Below the pieces are notes generated by a model, which saw nothing but the letters and a program-made list of their open reading frames with translations, had not been told where the DNA came from and ran no database searches. A DNA stretch of 64,000 nucleotides from Cristatella mucedo (lineage: Eukaryota > Bryozoa > Phylactolaemata > Cristatellidae): the NCBI GenBank assembly GCA_009760855.2, contig WPIO01000236.1:126001-190000 (forward strand), in the 5' to 3' direction. This document shows, in pieces, positions 24,402-37,200 of this stretch. Position numbers and translations under genes: made by a program. Position 1 is the first letter of the stretch, and each line of letters begins with the position of its first letter.

Positions 24402-27400
24402 CAGCAGAGTGCTGCACCATGTTTAAAGCATTTCGCACGTAAATAACACGTTTCGCACGAGTTCGCAGCAGATCGCGGAATATGTAGAAACTTCAAATCT
24501 GCATGTCGGAGCGTGCGCTGACTGGCAGCAGAGTGCTGCACCATGTTTAAAGCATTTCGCACGTAAATAACACGTTTCGCACGAGTTCGCAGCAGATCGC
24601 GGAATATGTAGAAACTTCAAATCTGCATGTCGGAGCGTGGCTGACTGGCAGCAGAGTGCTGCACCATGTTTAAAGCATTTCGCACGTAAATAACACGTTT
24701 CGCACGAGTTCGCAGCAGATCGCGGAATATGTAGAAACTTCAAATCTGCATGTCGGAGCGTGTGCTGACTGGCAGCAGAGTGCTGCACCATGTTTAAAGC
24801 ATTTCGCACGTAAATAACACGTTTCGCACGAGTTCGCAGCAGATCGCGGAATATGTAGAAACTTCAAATCTGCATGTCGGAGCGTGCGCTGACTGGCAGC
24901 AGAGTGCTGCACCATGTTTAAAGCATTTCGCACGTAAATAACACGTTTCGCACAAGTTCGCAGCAGATCGCGGAATATGTAGAAACTTCAAATCTGCATG
25001 TCGGAGCGTGCGCTGACTGGCAGCAGAGTGCTGCACCATGTTTAAAGCATTTCGCACGTAAATAACACGTTTCGCACGAGTTCGCAGCAGATCGCGGAAT
25101 ATGTAGAAACTTCAAATCTGCATGTCGGAGCGTGCGCTGACTGGCAGCAGAGTGCTGCACCATGTTTAAAGCATTTCGCACGTAAATAACACGTTTCGCA
25201 CGAGTTCGCATCAGATCGCGGAATATGTAAAAAAACTTCAAATCTGCATTTCGGAGCGTGTGCTGACTGGCAGCAGAGTGCTGCACCATGTTTAAAGCAT
25301 TTCGCACGTAAATAACACGTTTCGCACAAGTTCGCAGCAGATCGCGGAATATGTAGAAACTTCAAATCTGCATGTCGGAGCGTGCACTGACTGGCAGCAG
25401 AGTGCTGCACCATGTTTAAAGCATTTCGCACGTAAATAACACGTTTCGCACGAGTTCGCACCAGATCGCGGAATGTGTAAAAACTTCAAATCTGCATGTC
25501 GGAGCGTGTGCTGACTGGCAGCAGAGTGCTGCACCATGTTTAAAGCATTTCGCACGTAAATAACACGTTTCGCACGAGTTCGCAGCAGATCGCGGAATAT
25601 GTAGAAACTTCAAATCTGCATGTCGGAGCGTGGGCTGACTGGCAGCAGAGTGCTGCACCATGTTTAAAGCATTTCGCACGTAAATAACACGTTTCGCACG
25701 AGTTCGCAGCAGATCGCGGAATATGTAGACACTTCAAATCTGCATGTCGGAGCGTGCGCTGACTGGCAGGAGAGTGCTGCACCATGTTTAAAGCATTTCG
25801 CACGTAAATAACACGTTTCGCACGAGTTCGCACCAGATCGCGGAATATGTAGAAACTTCAAATCTGCATGTCGGAGCGTGCGCTGACTGGCAGCAGAGTG
25901 CTGCACCATGTTTAAAGCATTTCGCACGTAAATAACACGTTTCGCACGAGTTCGCACCAGATCGCGGAATATGTAGAAACTTCAAATCTGCATGTCGGAG
26001 CGTGGGCTGACTGGCAGCAGAGTGCTGCACCATGTTTAAAGCATTTCGCACGTAAATAACACGTTTCGCACGAGTTCGCAGCAGATCGCGGAATATGTAG
26101 AAACTTCAAATCTGCATGTCGGAGCGTGCGCTGACTGGCAGCAGAGTGCTGCACCATGTTTAAAGCATTTCGCACGTAAATAACACGTTTCGCACGAGTT
26201 CGCAGCAGATCGCGGAATATGTAGAAACTTCAAATCTGCATGTCGGAGCGTGCGCTGACTGGCAGCAGAGTGCTGCACCATGTTTAAAGCATTTCGCACG
26301 TAAATAACACGTTTCGCACAAGTTCGCAGCAGATCGCGGAATATGTAGAAAAACTTAAATCTGCATGTCGGAGCGTGCGCTGACTGGCAGCAGAGTGCTG
26401 CACCATGTTTAAAGCATTTCGCACGTAAATAACACGTTTCGCACGAGTTTGCAGCAGATCGCGGAATATGTAGAAACTTCAAATCTGCATTTCGGAGCGT
26501 GAGCTGACTGGCAGCAGAGTGCTGCACCATGTTTAAAGCATTTCGCACGTAAATAACACGTTTCGCACGAGTTCGCAGCAGATCGCGGATTATGTATAGA
26601 AACTTCAAATCTGCATTTCGGAGAGTGTGCGCTGACTGGCAGCAGAGTGCTGCACCATGTTTAAAGCATTTCGCACGTAAATAACACGTTTCGCACAAGT
26701 TCGCATCAGATCGCGGAATATGTAGAAACTTCAAATCTGCATTTCGGAGCGTGTGCTGACTGGCAGCAGAGTGCTGCACCATGTTTAAAGCATTTCGCAC
26801 GTAAATAACACGTTTCGCACAAGTTCGCAGCAGATCGCGGAATATGTAGAAACTTTAAATCTGCATGTCGGAGCGTGCGCTGACTGGCAGCAGAGTGCTG
26901 CACCATGTTTAAAGCATTTCGCACGTAAATAACACGTTTCGCACGAGTTCGCACCAGATCGCGGAATATCTAGAATTTTCAAATCTGCATGTCGGAGCGT
27001 GTGCTGACTTGCAGCAGAGTGCTGCACCATGTTTAAAGCATTTCGCACGTAAATAACACGTTTCGCACAAGTTCGCATCAGATCGCGGAATATGTAGAAA
27101 CTTCAAATCTGCATTTCGGAGCGTGCGCTGACTGGCAGCAGAGTGCTGCACCATGTTTAAAGCATTTCGCACGTAAATAACACGTTTCGCACAAGTTCGC
27201 AGCAGATCGCGGAATATGTAGAAACTTTAAATCTGCATGTCGGAGCGTGTGCTGACTGGCAGCAGAGTGCTGCACCATGTTTAAAGCATTTCGCACGTAA
27301 ATAACACGTTTCGCACGAGTTCCCACCAGATCGCGGAATATGTAGAAACTTCAAATCTGCATGTCGGAGCGTGTGCTGACTTGCAGCAGAGTGCTGCACC

Positions 27401-28619
27401 ATGTTTAAAGCATTTCGCACGTAAATAACACGTTTCGCACGAGTTCGCACCAGATCGCGGAATATGTAGAAACTTCAAATCTGCATGTCGGAGCGTGCCC
27501 TGACTGGCAGCAGAGTGCTGCACCATGTTTAAAGCATTTCGCACGTAAATAACACGTTTCGCACAAGTTCGCATCAGATCGCGGAATATGTAGAAACTTC
27601 AAATCTGCATTTCGGAGCGTGTGCTGACTGGCAGCAGAGTGCTGCACCATGTTTAAAGCATTTCGCACGTAAATAACACGTTTCGCACAAGTTTCGCATC
27701 AGATCGCGGAATATGTAAAAACTTCAAATCTGCATTTCGGAGCGTGTGCTGACTGGCAGCAGAGTGCTGCACCATGTTTAAAGCATTTCGCACGTAAATA
27801 ACACGTTTCGCACAAGTTCGCATCAGATCGCGGAAGATGTAGAAACTTCAAATCTGCATTTCGGAGCGTGTGCTGACTGACTGCAGAGTGCTGCACCATG
27901 TTTGAAGCATTTCGCACGTAAATAACACGTTTCGCACAAGTTCGCACCAGATCGCGGAATATGTAGAAACTTTAAATCTGCATGTCGGAGCGTGCACTGA
28001 CTGGCAGCAGAGTGCTGCACCATGTTTAAAGCATTTCGCACGTAAATAACACGTTTCGCACGAGTTCGCAGCAGATCGCGGAATATGTAGAAACTTCAAA
28101 TCTGCCTGTCGGAGCGTGTGCTGACTTGCAGCAGAGTGCTGCACCATGTTTAAAGCATTTCGCACGTAAATAACACGTTTCGCACAAGTTCGCATCAGAT
28201 CGCGGAATATGTAGAAACGTATATTCTGCATTTCGGAGCGTGCGCTGACTGGCAGCAGAGTGCTGCACCATGTTTAAAGCATTTCGCACGTAAATAACAC
28301 GTTTCGCACAAGTTCGCACCAGATCGCGGAATATGTAGAAACTTTAAATCTGCATGTCGGAGCGTGCACTGACTGGCAGCAGAGTGCTGCACCATGTTTA
28401 AAGCATTTCGCACGTAAAAATAACACGTTTCGCAAGAGTTCGCAGCAGATCGCGGAATGTCTAGAAACTTCCAATCTGCCTGTCGGAGCGTGTGCTGACT
28501 TGCAGCAGAGTGCTGCACCATGTTTAAAGCATTTCGCACGTAAATAACACGTTTCGCACGAGTTCGCAGCAGATCGCGGAATGTCTAGAAACTTTAAAAA
28601 TCTGTCATGTCGGAGCGTG

Positions 28620-28631
28620 CTGACTGACTGG
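28620..28631. repeat. CTGA tetranucleotide duplication site (exemplar)
   Basis: CTGACTGACTGG replaces CTGACTGG at mp117-124. The same 4-bp gain occurs at 37237, 37616, 53794, 60521 and 60897, and a related form near 27873. It is a recurrent slippage step immediately before the dyad. Confidence 0.8.
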
Positions 28632-29001
28632 CAGCAGAGTGCTGCACCATGTTTAAAGCATTTCGCACGTAAATAACACGTTTCGCACGAGTTCGCAGCA
28701 GATCGCGGAATATGTAGAAACTTCAAATCTGCATGTCGGAGCGTGGCTGACTGGCAGCAGAGTGCTGCACCATGTTTAAAGCATATCGAACGTAAATAAC
28801 ACGTTTCGCACGAGTTCGCAGCAGATCGCGGAATATGTAGAAACTTCAAATCTGCATTTCGGAGCGTGCGCTGACTGGCAGCAGAGTGCTGCACCATGTT
28901 TAAAGCATTTCGCACGTAAATAACACGTTTCGCACAAGTTCGCATCAGATCGCGGAATATGTAGAAACTTAAATCTGCATTTCGGAGCGTGCGCTGACTG
29001 G

Positions 29002-29373
29002 CAGCAGAGTGCTGCACCATGTTTAAAGCATTTCGCACGTAAATAACACGTTTCGCACAAGTTCGCACCAGATCGCGGAATATGTAGAAACTTTAAATCT
29101 GCATGTCGGAGCGTGCACTGACTGGCAGCAGAGTGCTGCACCATGTTTAAAGCATTTCGCACGTAAATAACACGTTTCGCAAGAGTTCGGAGCAGATCGC
29201 GGAATGTCTAGAAACTTCCAATCTGCCTGTCGGAGCGTGCGCTGACTTGCAGCAGAGTGCTGCACCATGTTTAATGCATTTCGCACGTAAATAACACGTT
29301 TCGCACGAGTTTGCAGCAGATCGCGGAATATGTAGAAACTTCAAATCTGCATGTCGGAGCGTGCCCTGACATG
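29002..29373 (+). repeat. A-B-C trimer preceding the 12-mer repeat
   Basis: Monomers start at 29002 (A, all marks), 29126 (B: CAAGAG, TTCGGAGCAG, ATGTCTAG, TTCCAATC, CCTG, but GCGCTGACTTG) and 29250 (C: TTTAATGC, TTTGCAGCAG, GCCCTGACATG, but GGAATATG). It lies 624 bp (five monomers) before the A copy that opens the 12-mer repeat, so it may be a shortened upstream unit. Confidence 0.85.
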
Positions 29374-29625
29374 CAGCAGAGTGCTGCACCATGTTTTAAG
29401 CATTTCGCACGTAAATAACACGTTTCGCACGAGTTCGCAGCAGATCGCGGAATATGTAGAAACTTCAAATCTGCATGTCGGAGCGTGCGCTGACTGGCAG
29501 CAGAGTGCTGCACCATGTTTAAAGCATTTCGCACGTAAATAACACGTTTCGCACAAGTTCGCATCAGATCGCGGAATATGTAGAAAGAAACTACAAATCT
29601 GCATTTCGGAGCGTGCGCTGACTGA

Positions 29626-31115
29626 CAGCAGAGTGCTGCACCATGTTTAAAGCATTTCGCACGTAAATAACACGTTTCGCACAAGTTCGCACCAGATCGC
29701 GGAATATGTAGAAACTTTAAATCTGCATGTCGGAGCGTGCACTGACTGGCAGCAGAGTGCTGCACCATGTTTAAAGCATTTCGCACGTAAATAACACGTT
29801 TCGCAAGAGTTCGGAGCAGATCGCGGAATGTCTAGAAACTTCCAATCTGCCTGTCGGAGCGTGTTCTGACTTGCAGCAGAGTGCTGCACCATGTTTAATG
29901 TATTTCGCACGTAAATAACACGTTTCGCACGAGTTTGCAGCAGATCGCGGAAGATGTAGAAACTTCAAATCTGCATGTCGGAGCGTGCCCTGACATGCAG
30001 CAGAGTGCTGCACCATGTTTAAAGCATTTCGCACGTTAATAACACGTTTCGCACGAGTTCGCAGCAGATCGCGGAATATGTAGAAACTTTAAATCTGCAT
30101 GTCGGAGCGTGCGCTGGCTGGCAGCAAAGTGCTGCACCATGTTTAAAGCATATCGAACGTAAATAACACGTTTCGCACGAGTTTGCAGCAAATCGCGGAA
30201 TATGTAGAAACTTAAAATCTGCATTTCGGAGCGTGAGCTGACTGGCAGCAGAGTGCTGCACCATGTTTAAAGCATTTCGCACGTAAATAACACGTTTCGC
30301 ACGAGTTCGCATCAGATCGCGGAATATGTAGAAACTTCAAATCTGCATTTCGGAGCGTGCGCTGACTGGCAGCAGAGTGCTGCACCATGTTTAAAGCATT
30401 TCGCACGTAAATAACACGTTTCGCAAGAGTTCGGAGCAGATCGCGGAATGTCTAGAAACTTCCAATCTGCCTGTCGGAGCGTGTTCTGACTTGCAGCAGA
30501 GTGCTGCACCATGTTTAATGCATTTCGCACGTAAATAACACGTTTCGCACGAGTTTGCAGCAGATCGCGGAATATGTAGAAACTTCAAATCTGCATGTCG
30601 GAGCGTGCGCTGACATGCAGCAGAGTGCTGCACCATGTTTAAAGCATTTCGCACGTAAATAACACGTTTCGCACAAGTTCGCAGCAGATCGCGGAATATG
30701 TAGAAACTTCAAATCTGCATTTCGGAGCGTGCGCTGACTGGCAGCAGAGTGCTGCACCATGTTTAAAGCATTTCGCACGTAAATAAAACGTTTCGCACAA
30801 GTTCGCATCAGATCGCGGAATATGTAGAAACGTATATTCTGCATTTCGGAGCGTGTGCTGACTGGCAGCAGAGTGCTGCACCATGTTTAAAGCATTTCGC
30901 ACGTAAATAACACGTTTCGCACGAGAGATCGGAGCAGATCGCGGAATATGTAGAAACTTCAAATCTGCATGTCGGAGCGTGCGCTGACTGGCAGCAGAGT
31001 GCTGCACCATGTTTAAAGCATTTCGCACGTAAATAACACGTTTCGCACAAGTTCGCATCAGATCGCGGAATATGTAAAAACGTATATTCTGCATTTCGGA
31101 GCGTGCGCTGACTGA
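29626..31115 (+). repeat. 12-monomer higher-order repeat, copy 1
   Basis: Twelve monomers occupy 1,490 bp in the order A, B, C, D, E, F, B, C, H, G, X, G, with starts at 29626, 29750, 29874, 29998, 30122, 30246, 30370, 30494, 30618, 30742, 30866 and 30992. X is a CATG copy with a disturbed CGAGAGATCGG. Over the first eight monomers it differs from copy 2 at about 11 of 992 positions by eye, whereas neighbouring types such as A and B differ at about a tenth of positions. That contrast defines a higher-order repeat. The last four monomers match less well. Confidence 0.85.
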
Positions 31116-32603
31116 CAGCAGAGTGCTGCACCATGTTTAAAGCATTTCGCACGTAAATAACACGTTTCGCACAAGTTCGCACCAGATCGCGGAATATGTA
31201 GAAACTTTAAATCTGCATGTCGGAGCGTGCACTGACTGGCAGCAGAGTGCTGCACCATGTTTAAAGCATTTCGCACGTAAATAACACGTTTCGCAAGAGT
31301 TCGGAGCAGATCGCGGAATGTCTAGAAACTTCCAATCTGCCTGTCGGAGCGTGTTCTGACTTGCAGCAGAGTGCTGCACCATGTTTAATGTATTTCGCAC
31401 GAAAATAACACGTTTCGCACGAGTTTGCAGCAGATCGCGGTAGATGTAGAAACTTCAAATCTGCATGTCGGAGCGTGCCCTGACATGCAGCAGAGTGCTG
31501 CACCATGTTTAAAGCATTTCGCACGTTAATAACACGTTTGGCACGAGTTCGCAGCAGATCGCGGAATATGCAGAAACTTTAAATCTGCATGTCGGAGCGT
31601 GCGCTGGCTGGCAGCAAAGTGCTGCACCATGTTTAAAGCATATCGAACGTAAATAACACGTTTCGCACGAGTTTGCAGCAAATCGCGGAATATGTAGAAA
31701 CTTCAAATCTGCATTTCGGAGCGTGAGCTGACTGGCAGCAGAGTGCTGCACCATGTTTAAAGCATTTCGCACATAAATAACACGTTTCGCACGAGTTCGC
31801 ACCAGATCGCGGAATATGTAGAAACTTCAAATCTGCATTTCGGAGCGTGTGCTGACTGGCAGCAGAGTGCTGCACCATGTTTAAAGCATTTCGCACGTAA
31901 ATAACACGTTTCGCAAGAGTTCGGAGCAGATCGCGGAATGTCTAGAAACTTCCAATCTGCCTGTCGGAGCGTGTTCTGACTTGCAGCAGAGTGCTGCACC
32001 ATGTTTAATGCATTTCGCACGTAAATAACACGTTTCGCACCAGTTTGCAGCAGATCGCGGAAGATGTAGAAACTTCAAATCTGCATGTCGGAGCGTGCCC
32101 TGACATGCAGCAGAGTGCTGCACCATGTTTAAAGCATTTCGCACGTAAATAACACGTTTCGCACAAGTTCGCATCAGATCGCGGAATATGTAGAAACTTC
32201 AAATCTGCATTTCGGAGCGTGCGCTGACTGGCAGCAGAGTGCTGCACCATGTTTAAAGCATTTCGCACGTAAAAAACACGTTTCGCACAAGTTCGCATCA
32301 GATCGCGGAATATGTAGAAACTTTAAATCTGCATTTCGGAGCGTGCACTGACTGGCAGCAGAGTGCTGCACCATGTTTAAAGCATTTCGCACGTAAATAA
32401 CACGTTTCGCACGAGTTCGCAGCAGATCGCGGAATATGTAGAAACTTTAAATCTGCATGTCGGAGCGTGTGCTGACTGGCAGCAGAGTGCTGCACCATGT
32501 TTAAAGCATTTCGCACGTAAATAACACGTTTCGCACAAGTTCGCATCAGATCGCGGAATATGTAGAAACGTAGAATCTGCATTTCGGAGCGTGTGCTGAC
32601 TGG
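31116..32603 (+). repeat. 12-monomer higher-order repeat, copy 2
   Basis: It spans exactly 12 x 124 bp. Order is A, B, C, D, E, F-like, B, C, then four CACAAG/CATCAG-class copies ending with a G-like one (AACGTAGAATCTG). The A and both B monomers are identical to those of copy 1. D here carries TTTGGCAC and ATGCAG, which copy 1 lacks, and C reads GCACGAAAA and GGTAGATG. The F-like copy has CACCAG instead of CATCAG. A following A copy at 32604 starts another, shorter unit of about 746 bp. Confidence 0.85.
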
Positions 32604-33349
32604 CAGCAGAGTGCTGCACCATGTTTAAAGCATTTCGCACGTAAATAACACGTTTCGCACAAGTTCGCACCAGATCGCGGAATATGTAGAAACTTTAAAT
32701 CTGCATGTCGGAGCGTGCACTGACTGGCAGCAGAGTGCTGCACCATGTTTAAAGCATTTCGCACGTAAATAACACGTTTCGCACAAGTTCGGAGCAGATC
32801 GCGGAATATCTAGAAACTTCAAATCTGCCTGTCGGAGCGTGTGCTGACTTGCAGCAGAGTGCTGCACCATGTTTAAAGCATTTCGCACGTAAATAACACG
32901 TTTCGCACGAGTTCGCAGCAGATCGCGGAATATGTAGAAACTTCAAATCTGCATGTCGGAGCGTGTGGGCTGACTGGCAGCAGAGTGCTGCACCATGTTT
33001 AAAGCATTTCGCACGTAAATAACACGTTTCGCACGAGTTCGCAGCAGATCGCGGAATATGTAGAAACTTCAAATCTGCATTTCGGAGCGTGCCCTGACTG
33101 GCAGCAGAGTGCTGCACCATGTTTAAAGCATTTCGCACGTAAATAACACGTTTCGCACAAGTTCGCATCAGATCGCGGAATATGTAGAAACTTCAAATCT
33201 GCATTTCGGAGCGTGCGCTGACTGGCAGCAGAGTGCTGCACCATGTTTAAAGCATTTCGCACGTAAATAACACGTTTCGCACAAGTTCGCATCAGATCGC
33301 GGAATATGTAGAAACGTATAATCTGCATTTCGGAGCGTGCGCTGACTGA

Positions 33350-34259
33350 CAGCAGAGTGCTGCACCATGTTTAAAGCATTTCGCACGTAAATAACACGTT
33401 TCGCACAAGTTCGCACCAGATCGCGGAATATGTAGAAACTTTAAATCTGCATGTCGGAGCGTGCACTGACTGGCAGCAGAGTGCTGCACCATGTTTAAAG
33501 CATTTCGCACGTAAATAACACGTTTCGCAAGAGTTCGGAGCAGATCGCGGAATGTCTAGAAACTTCAAATCTGCATGTCGGAGCGTGAGCTGACTGCAGC
33601 AGAGTGCTGCACCATGCAGCAGAGTGCTCGCACCATGTTTAATGCATTTCGCACGTAAATAACACGTTTCGCACGATTTCGCAGCAGTTCGCGGCAGAAT
33701 GCATGTCGGAAACTTCAGAAACTTCAAATCTACATTTCGGAGCGTGCGCTGGCTGGCAGCAGAGTGCTGCACCTTGTTTAAAGCATTTCGAACGTAAATA
33801 ACACGTTTCGCACGAGTTCGCAGCAGATCGCGGAATATGTAGAAACTTAAAATCTGCATTTCGGAGCGTGAGCTGACTGGCAGCAGAGTGCTGCACCATG
33901 TTTAAAGCATTTCGCACGTAAATAACACGTTTCGCACGAGTTCGCATCAGATCGCGGAATATGTAGAAACTTCAAATCTGCATTTCGGAGCGTGTGCTGA
34001 CTGGCAGCAGAGTGCTGCACCATGTTTAAAGCATTTCGCACGTAAATAACACGTTTCGCAAGAGTTCGGAGCAGATCGCGGAATATCTAGAAACTTCCAA
34101 TCTGCCTGTCGGGGCGGAGCGTGCTGCTGACTTGCAGCAGAGTGCTGCACCATGTTTAAAGCATTTCGCACGTAAATAACACGTTTCGCACGAGTTTGCA
34201 GCAGATCGCGGAATATGTAGAAACTTCAAATCTCTCATGTCGGAGCGTGCCCTGACATG
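33350..34259 (+). repeat. Third, rearranged copy of the A-to-C block
   Basis: A (33350), B-like (33474), a fused and damaged C/D region (33597-33756), E (33757: CATTTCGAACG, TTAAAATC, GAGCTGA), F (33881), B (34005, with six extra bases around GGGGCGGAGC) and C (34135: TTTGCAGCAG, GCCCTGACATG) follow in the order of copies 1 and 2, with about one monomer lost between B and E. It begins 2,234 bp (18 monomers) after copy 2. Confidence 0.8.
33597..33756. repeat. Scrambled C/D junction with 20-bp dyad duplication
   Basis: The 20 bases from CAGCAG to CCATG are present at 33597 and again at 33617, duplicating the dyad. The rest of the copy reads TTTAATGC (C mark), then GCAGCAGTTCGCGGCAGAAT, then GCATGTCGG, an extra AAACTTCAG, a second AAACTTC and finally GCGCTGGCTGG (D mark). 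So C and D tails are joined through a multi-step rearrangement within 160 bp of otherwise clean sequence. Confidence 0.8.
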
Positions 34260-37200
34260 CAGCAGAGTGCTGCACCATGTTTAAAGCATTTCGCACGTAA
34301 ATAACACGTTTCGCACAAGTTCGCATCAGATCGCGGAATATGTAGAAACTTCAAATCTGCATTTCGGAGCGTGCGCTGACTGGCAGCAGAGTGCTGCACC
34401 ATGTTTAAAGCATTTCGCACGTAAATAACACGTTTCGCACAAGTTCGCATCAGATCGCGGAATATGTAGAAACTTTAAATCTGCATTTCGGAGCGTGCGC
34501 TGACTGGCAGCAGAGTGCTGCACCATGTTTAAAGCATTTCGCACGTAAATAACACGTTTCGCAGAGTTCGCAGCAGATCGCGGAATATGTAGAAACTTTA
34601 AATCTGCATGTCGGAGCGTGTGCTGACTGGCAGCAGAGTGCTGCACCATGTTTAAAGCATTTCGCACGTAAATAACACGTTTCGCACGAGTTCGCAGCAG
34701 ATCGCGGAATATGTAGAAACTTCAAATCTGCATGTCGGAGCGTGGGCTGACTGGCAGCAGAGTGCTGCACCATGTTTAAAGCATTTCGCACGTAAATAAC
34801 ACGTTTCGCACGAGTTCGCAGCAGATCGCGGAATATGTAGAAACTTCAAATCTGCATGTCGGAGCGTGCGCTGACTGGCAGCAGAGTGCTGCACCATGTT
34901 TAAAGCATTTCGCACGTAAATAACACGTTTCGCACAAGTTCGCATCAGATCGCGGAATATGTAGAAACTTCAAATCTGCATTTCGGAGCGTGGGCTGACT
35001 GGCAGCAGAGTGCTGCACCATGTTTAAAGCATTTCGCACGTAAATAACACGTTTCGCACAAGTTCGCATCAGATCGCGGAATATGTAGAAACTTTAAATC
35101 TGCATTTCGGAGCGTGGCCTGACTTGCAGCAGAGTGCTGCACCATGTTTAAAGCATTTCGCACGTAAATAACACGTTTCGCACGAGTTCGCACCAGATCG
35201 CGGAATATGTGTAGAAACTTTAAATCTGCATGTCGGAGCGTGCACTGACTGGCAGCAGAGTGCTGCACCATGTTTAAAGCATTTCGCACGTAAATAACAC
35301 GTTTCGCACAAGTTCGCAGCAGATCGCGGAATATGTAGAAACTTCAAATCTGCATTTCGGAGCGTGCGCTGACTGGCAGCAGAGTGCTGCACCATGTTTA
35401 AAGCATTTCGCACGTAAATAACACGTTTCGCACAAGTTCGCATCAGATCGCGGAATATGTAGAAACTTCAAATCTGCATTTCGGAGCGTGCACTGACTGG
35501 CAGCAGAGTGCTGCACCATGTTTAAAGCATTTCGCACGTAAATAACACGTTTCGCACGAGTTCGCAGCAGATCGCGGAATATGTAGAAAACGTTTAAATC
35601 TGCATGTCGGAGCGTGTGCTGACTGGCAGCAGAGTGCTGCACCATGTTTAAAGCATTTCGCACGTAAATAACACGTTTCGCACGAGTTCGCAGCAGATCG
35701 CGGAATATGTAGAAACTTCAAATCTGCATTTCGGAGCGTGCGCTGACTGGCAGCAGAGTGCTGCACCATGTTTAAAGCATTTCGCACGTAAATAACACGT
35801 TTCGCACGAGTTCGCACCAGATCGCGGAATGTGTAGAAACTTCAAATCTGCATTTCGGAGCGTGGGCTGACTGGCAGCAGAGTGCTGCACCATGTTTAAA
35901 GCATTTCGCACGTAAATAACACGTTTCGCACGAGAGTTCGCATCAGATCGCGGAATATGTAGAAACTTCAAATCTGCATGTCGGAGCGTGTGCTGACTGG
36001 CAGCAGAGTGCTGCACCATGTTTAAAGCATTTCGCACGTAAATAACACGTTTCGCACAAGTTCGGAGCAGATCGCGGAATATGTAGAAACTTCAAATCTG
36101 CATGTCGGAGCGTGTGCTGACTGGCAGCAGAGTGCTGCACCATGTTTAAAGCATTTCGCACGTAAATAACACGTTTCGCACAAGTTCGCATCAGATCGCG
36201 GAATATGTAGAAACTTCCAATCTGCCTGTCGGAGCGTGTGCTGACTTGCAGCAGAGTGCTGCACCATGTTTAATGCATTTCGCACGTAAATAACACGTTT
36301 CGCACGAGTTTGCAGCAGATCGCGGAATATGTAGAAACTTCAAATCTGCATGTCGGAGCGTGCCCTGACATGCAGCAGAGTGCTGCACCATGTTTAAAGC
36401 ATTTCGCACGTAAATAACACGTTTCGCACAAGTTCGCATCAGATCGCGGAATATGTAGAAACTTCAAATCTGCATTTCGGAGCGTGTGCTGACTGGCAGC
36501 AGAGTGCTGCACCATGTTTAAAGCATTTCGCACGTAAATAACACGTTTCGCACAAGTTCGCATCAGATCGCGGAATATGTAGAAACTTCAAATCTGCATT
36601 TCGGAGCGTGCGCTGACTGGCAGCAGAGTGCTGCACCATGTTTAAAGCATTTCGCACGTAAATAACACGTTTCGCACAAGTTCGCAGCAGATCGCGGAAT
36701 ATGTAGAAACTTTAAATCTGCATGTCGGAGCGTGCGTGCACTGACTGGCAGCAGAGTGCTGCACCATGTTTAAAGCATTTCGCACGTAAATAACACGTTT
36801 CGCACGAGTTCGGAGCAGATCGCGGAATATGTAGAAACTTCAAATCTGCATGTCGGAGCGTGTGCTGACTGGCAGCAGAGTGCTGCACCATGTTTAAAGC
36901 ATTTCGCACGTAAATAACACGTTTCGCACGAGTTCGCAGCAGATCGCGGAATATGTAGAAACTTTAAATCTGCATGTCGGAGCGTGCGCTGACTGGCAGC
37001 AGAGTGCTGCACCATGTTTAAAGCATTTCGCACGTAAATAACACGTTTCGCACGAGTTCGGAGCAGATCGCGGAATATGTAGAAACTTCAAATCTGCATG
37101 TCGGAGCGTGCGCTGACTGGCAGCAGAGTGCTGCACCATGTTTAAAGCATTTCGCACGTAAAAAACACGTTTCGCACGAGTTCGCACCAGATCGCGGAAT

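Larger units (their letters stand above)
16346..26330. repeat. Homogeneous satellite domain 1
   Basis: About 80 monomers close to consensus: CACGAG at mp55, CAGCAG or CACCAG at mp65, TTCAAATC at mp91 and CATG at mp101 predominate. CATTTCGG and CACAAG are rare, and complete B, C, E and G types are essentially absent. Exceptions are isolated: a TTTAATG copy near 16790, the left half of a D-type copy (CGTTAATAAC, TTTGGCAC) near 19207, and the divergent cluster at 22286-22700. Low variety suggests recent amplification or efficient conversion in this part. Confidence 0.85.
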
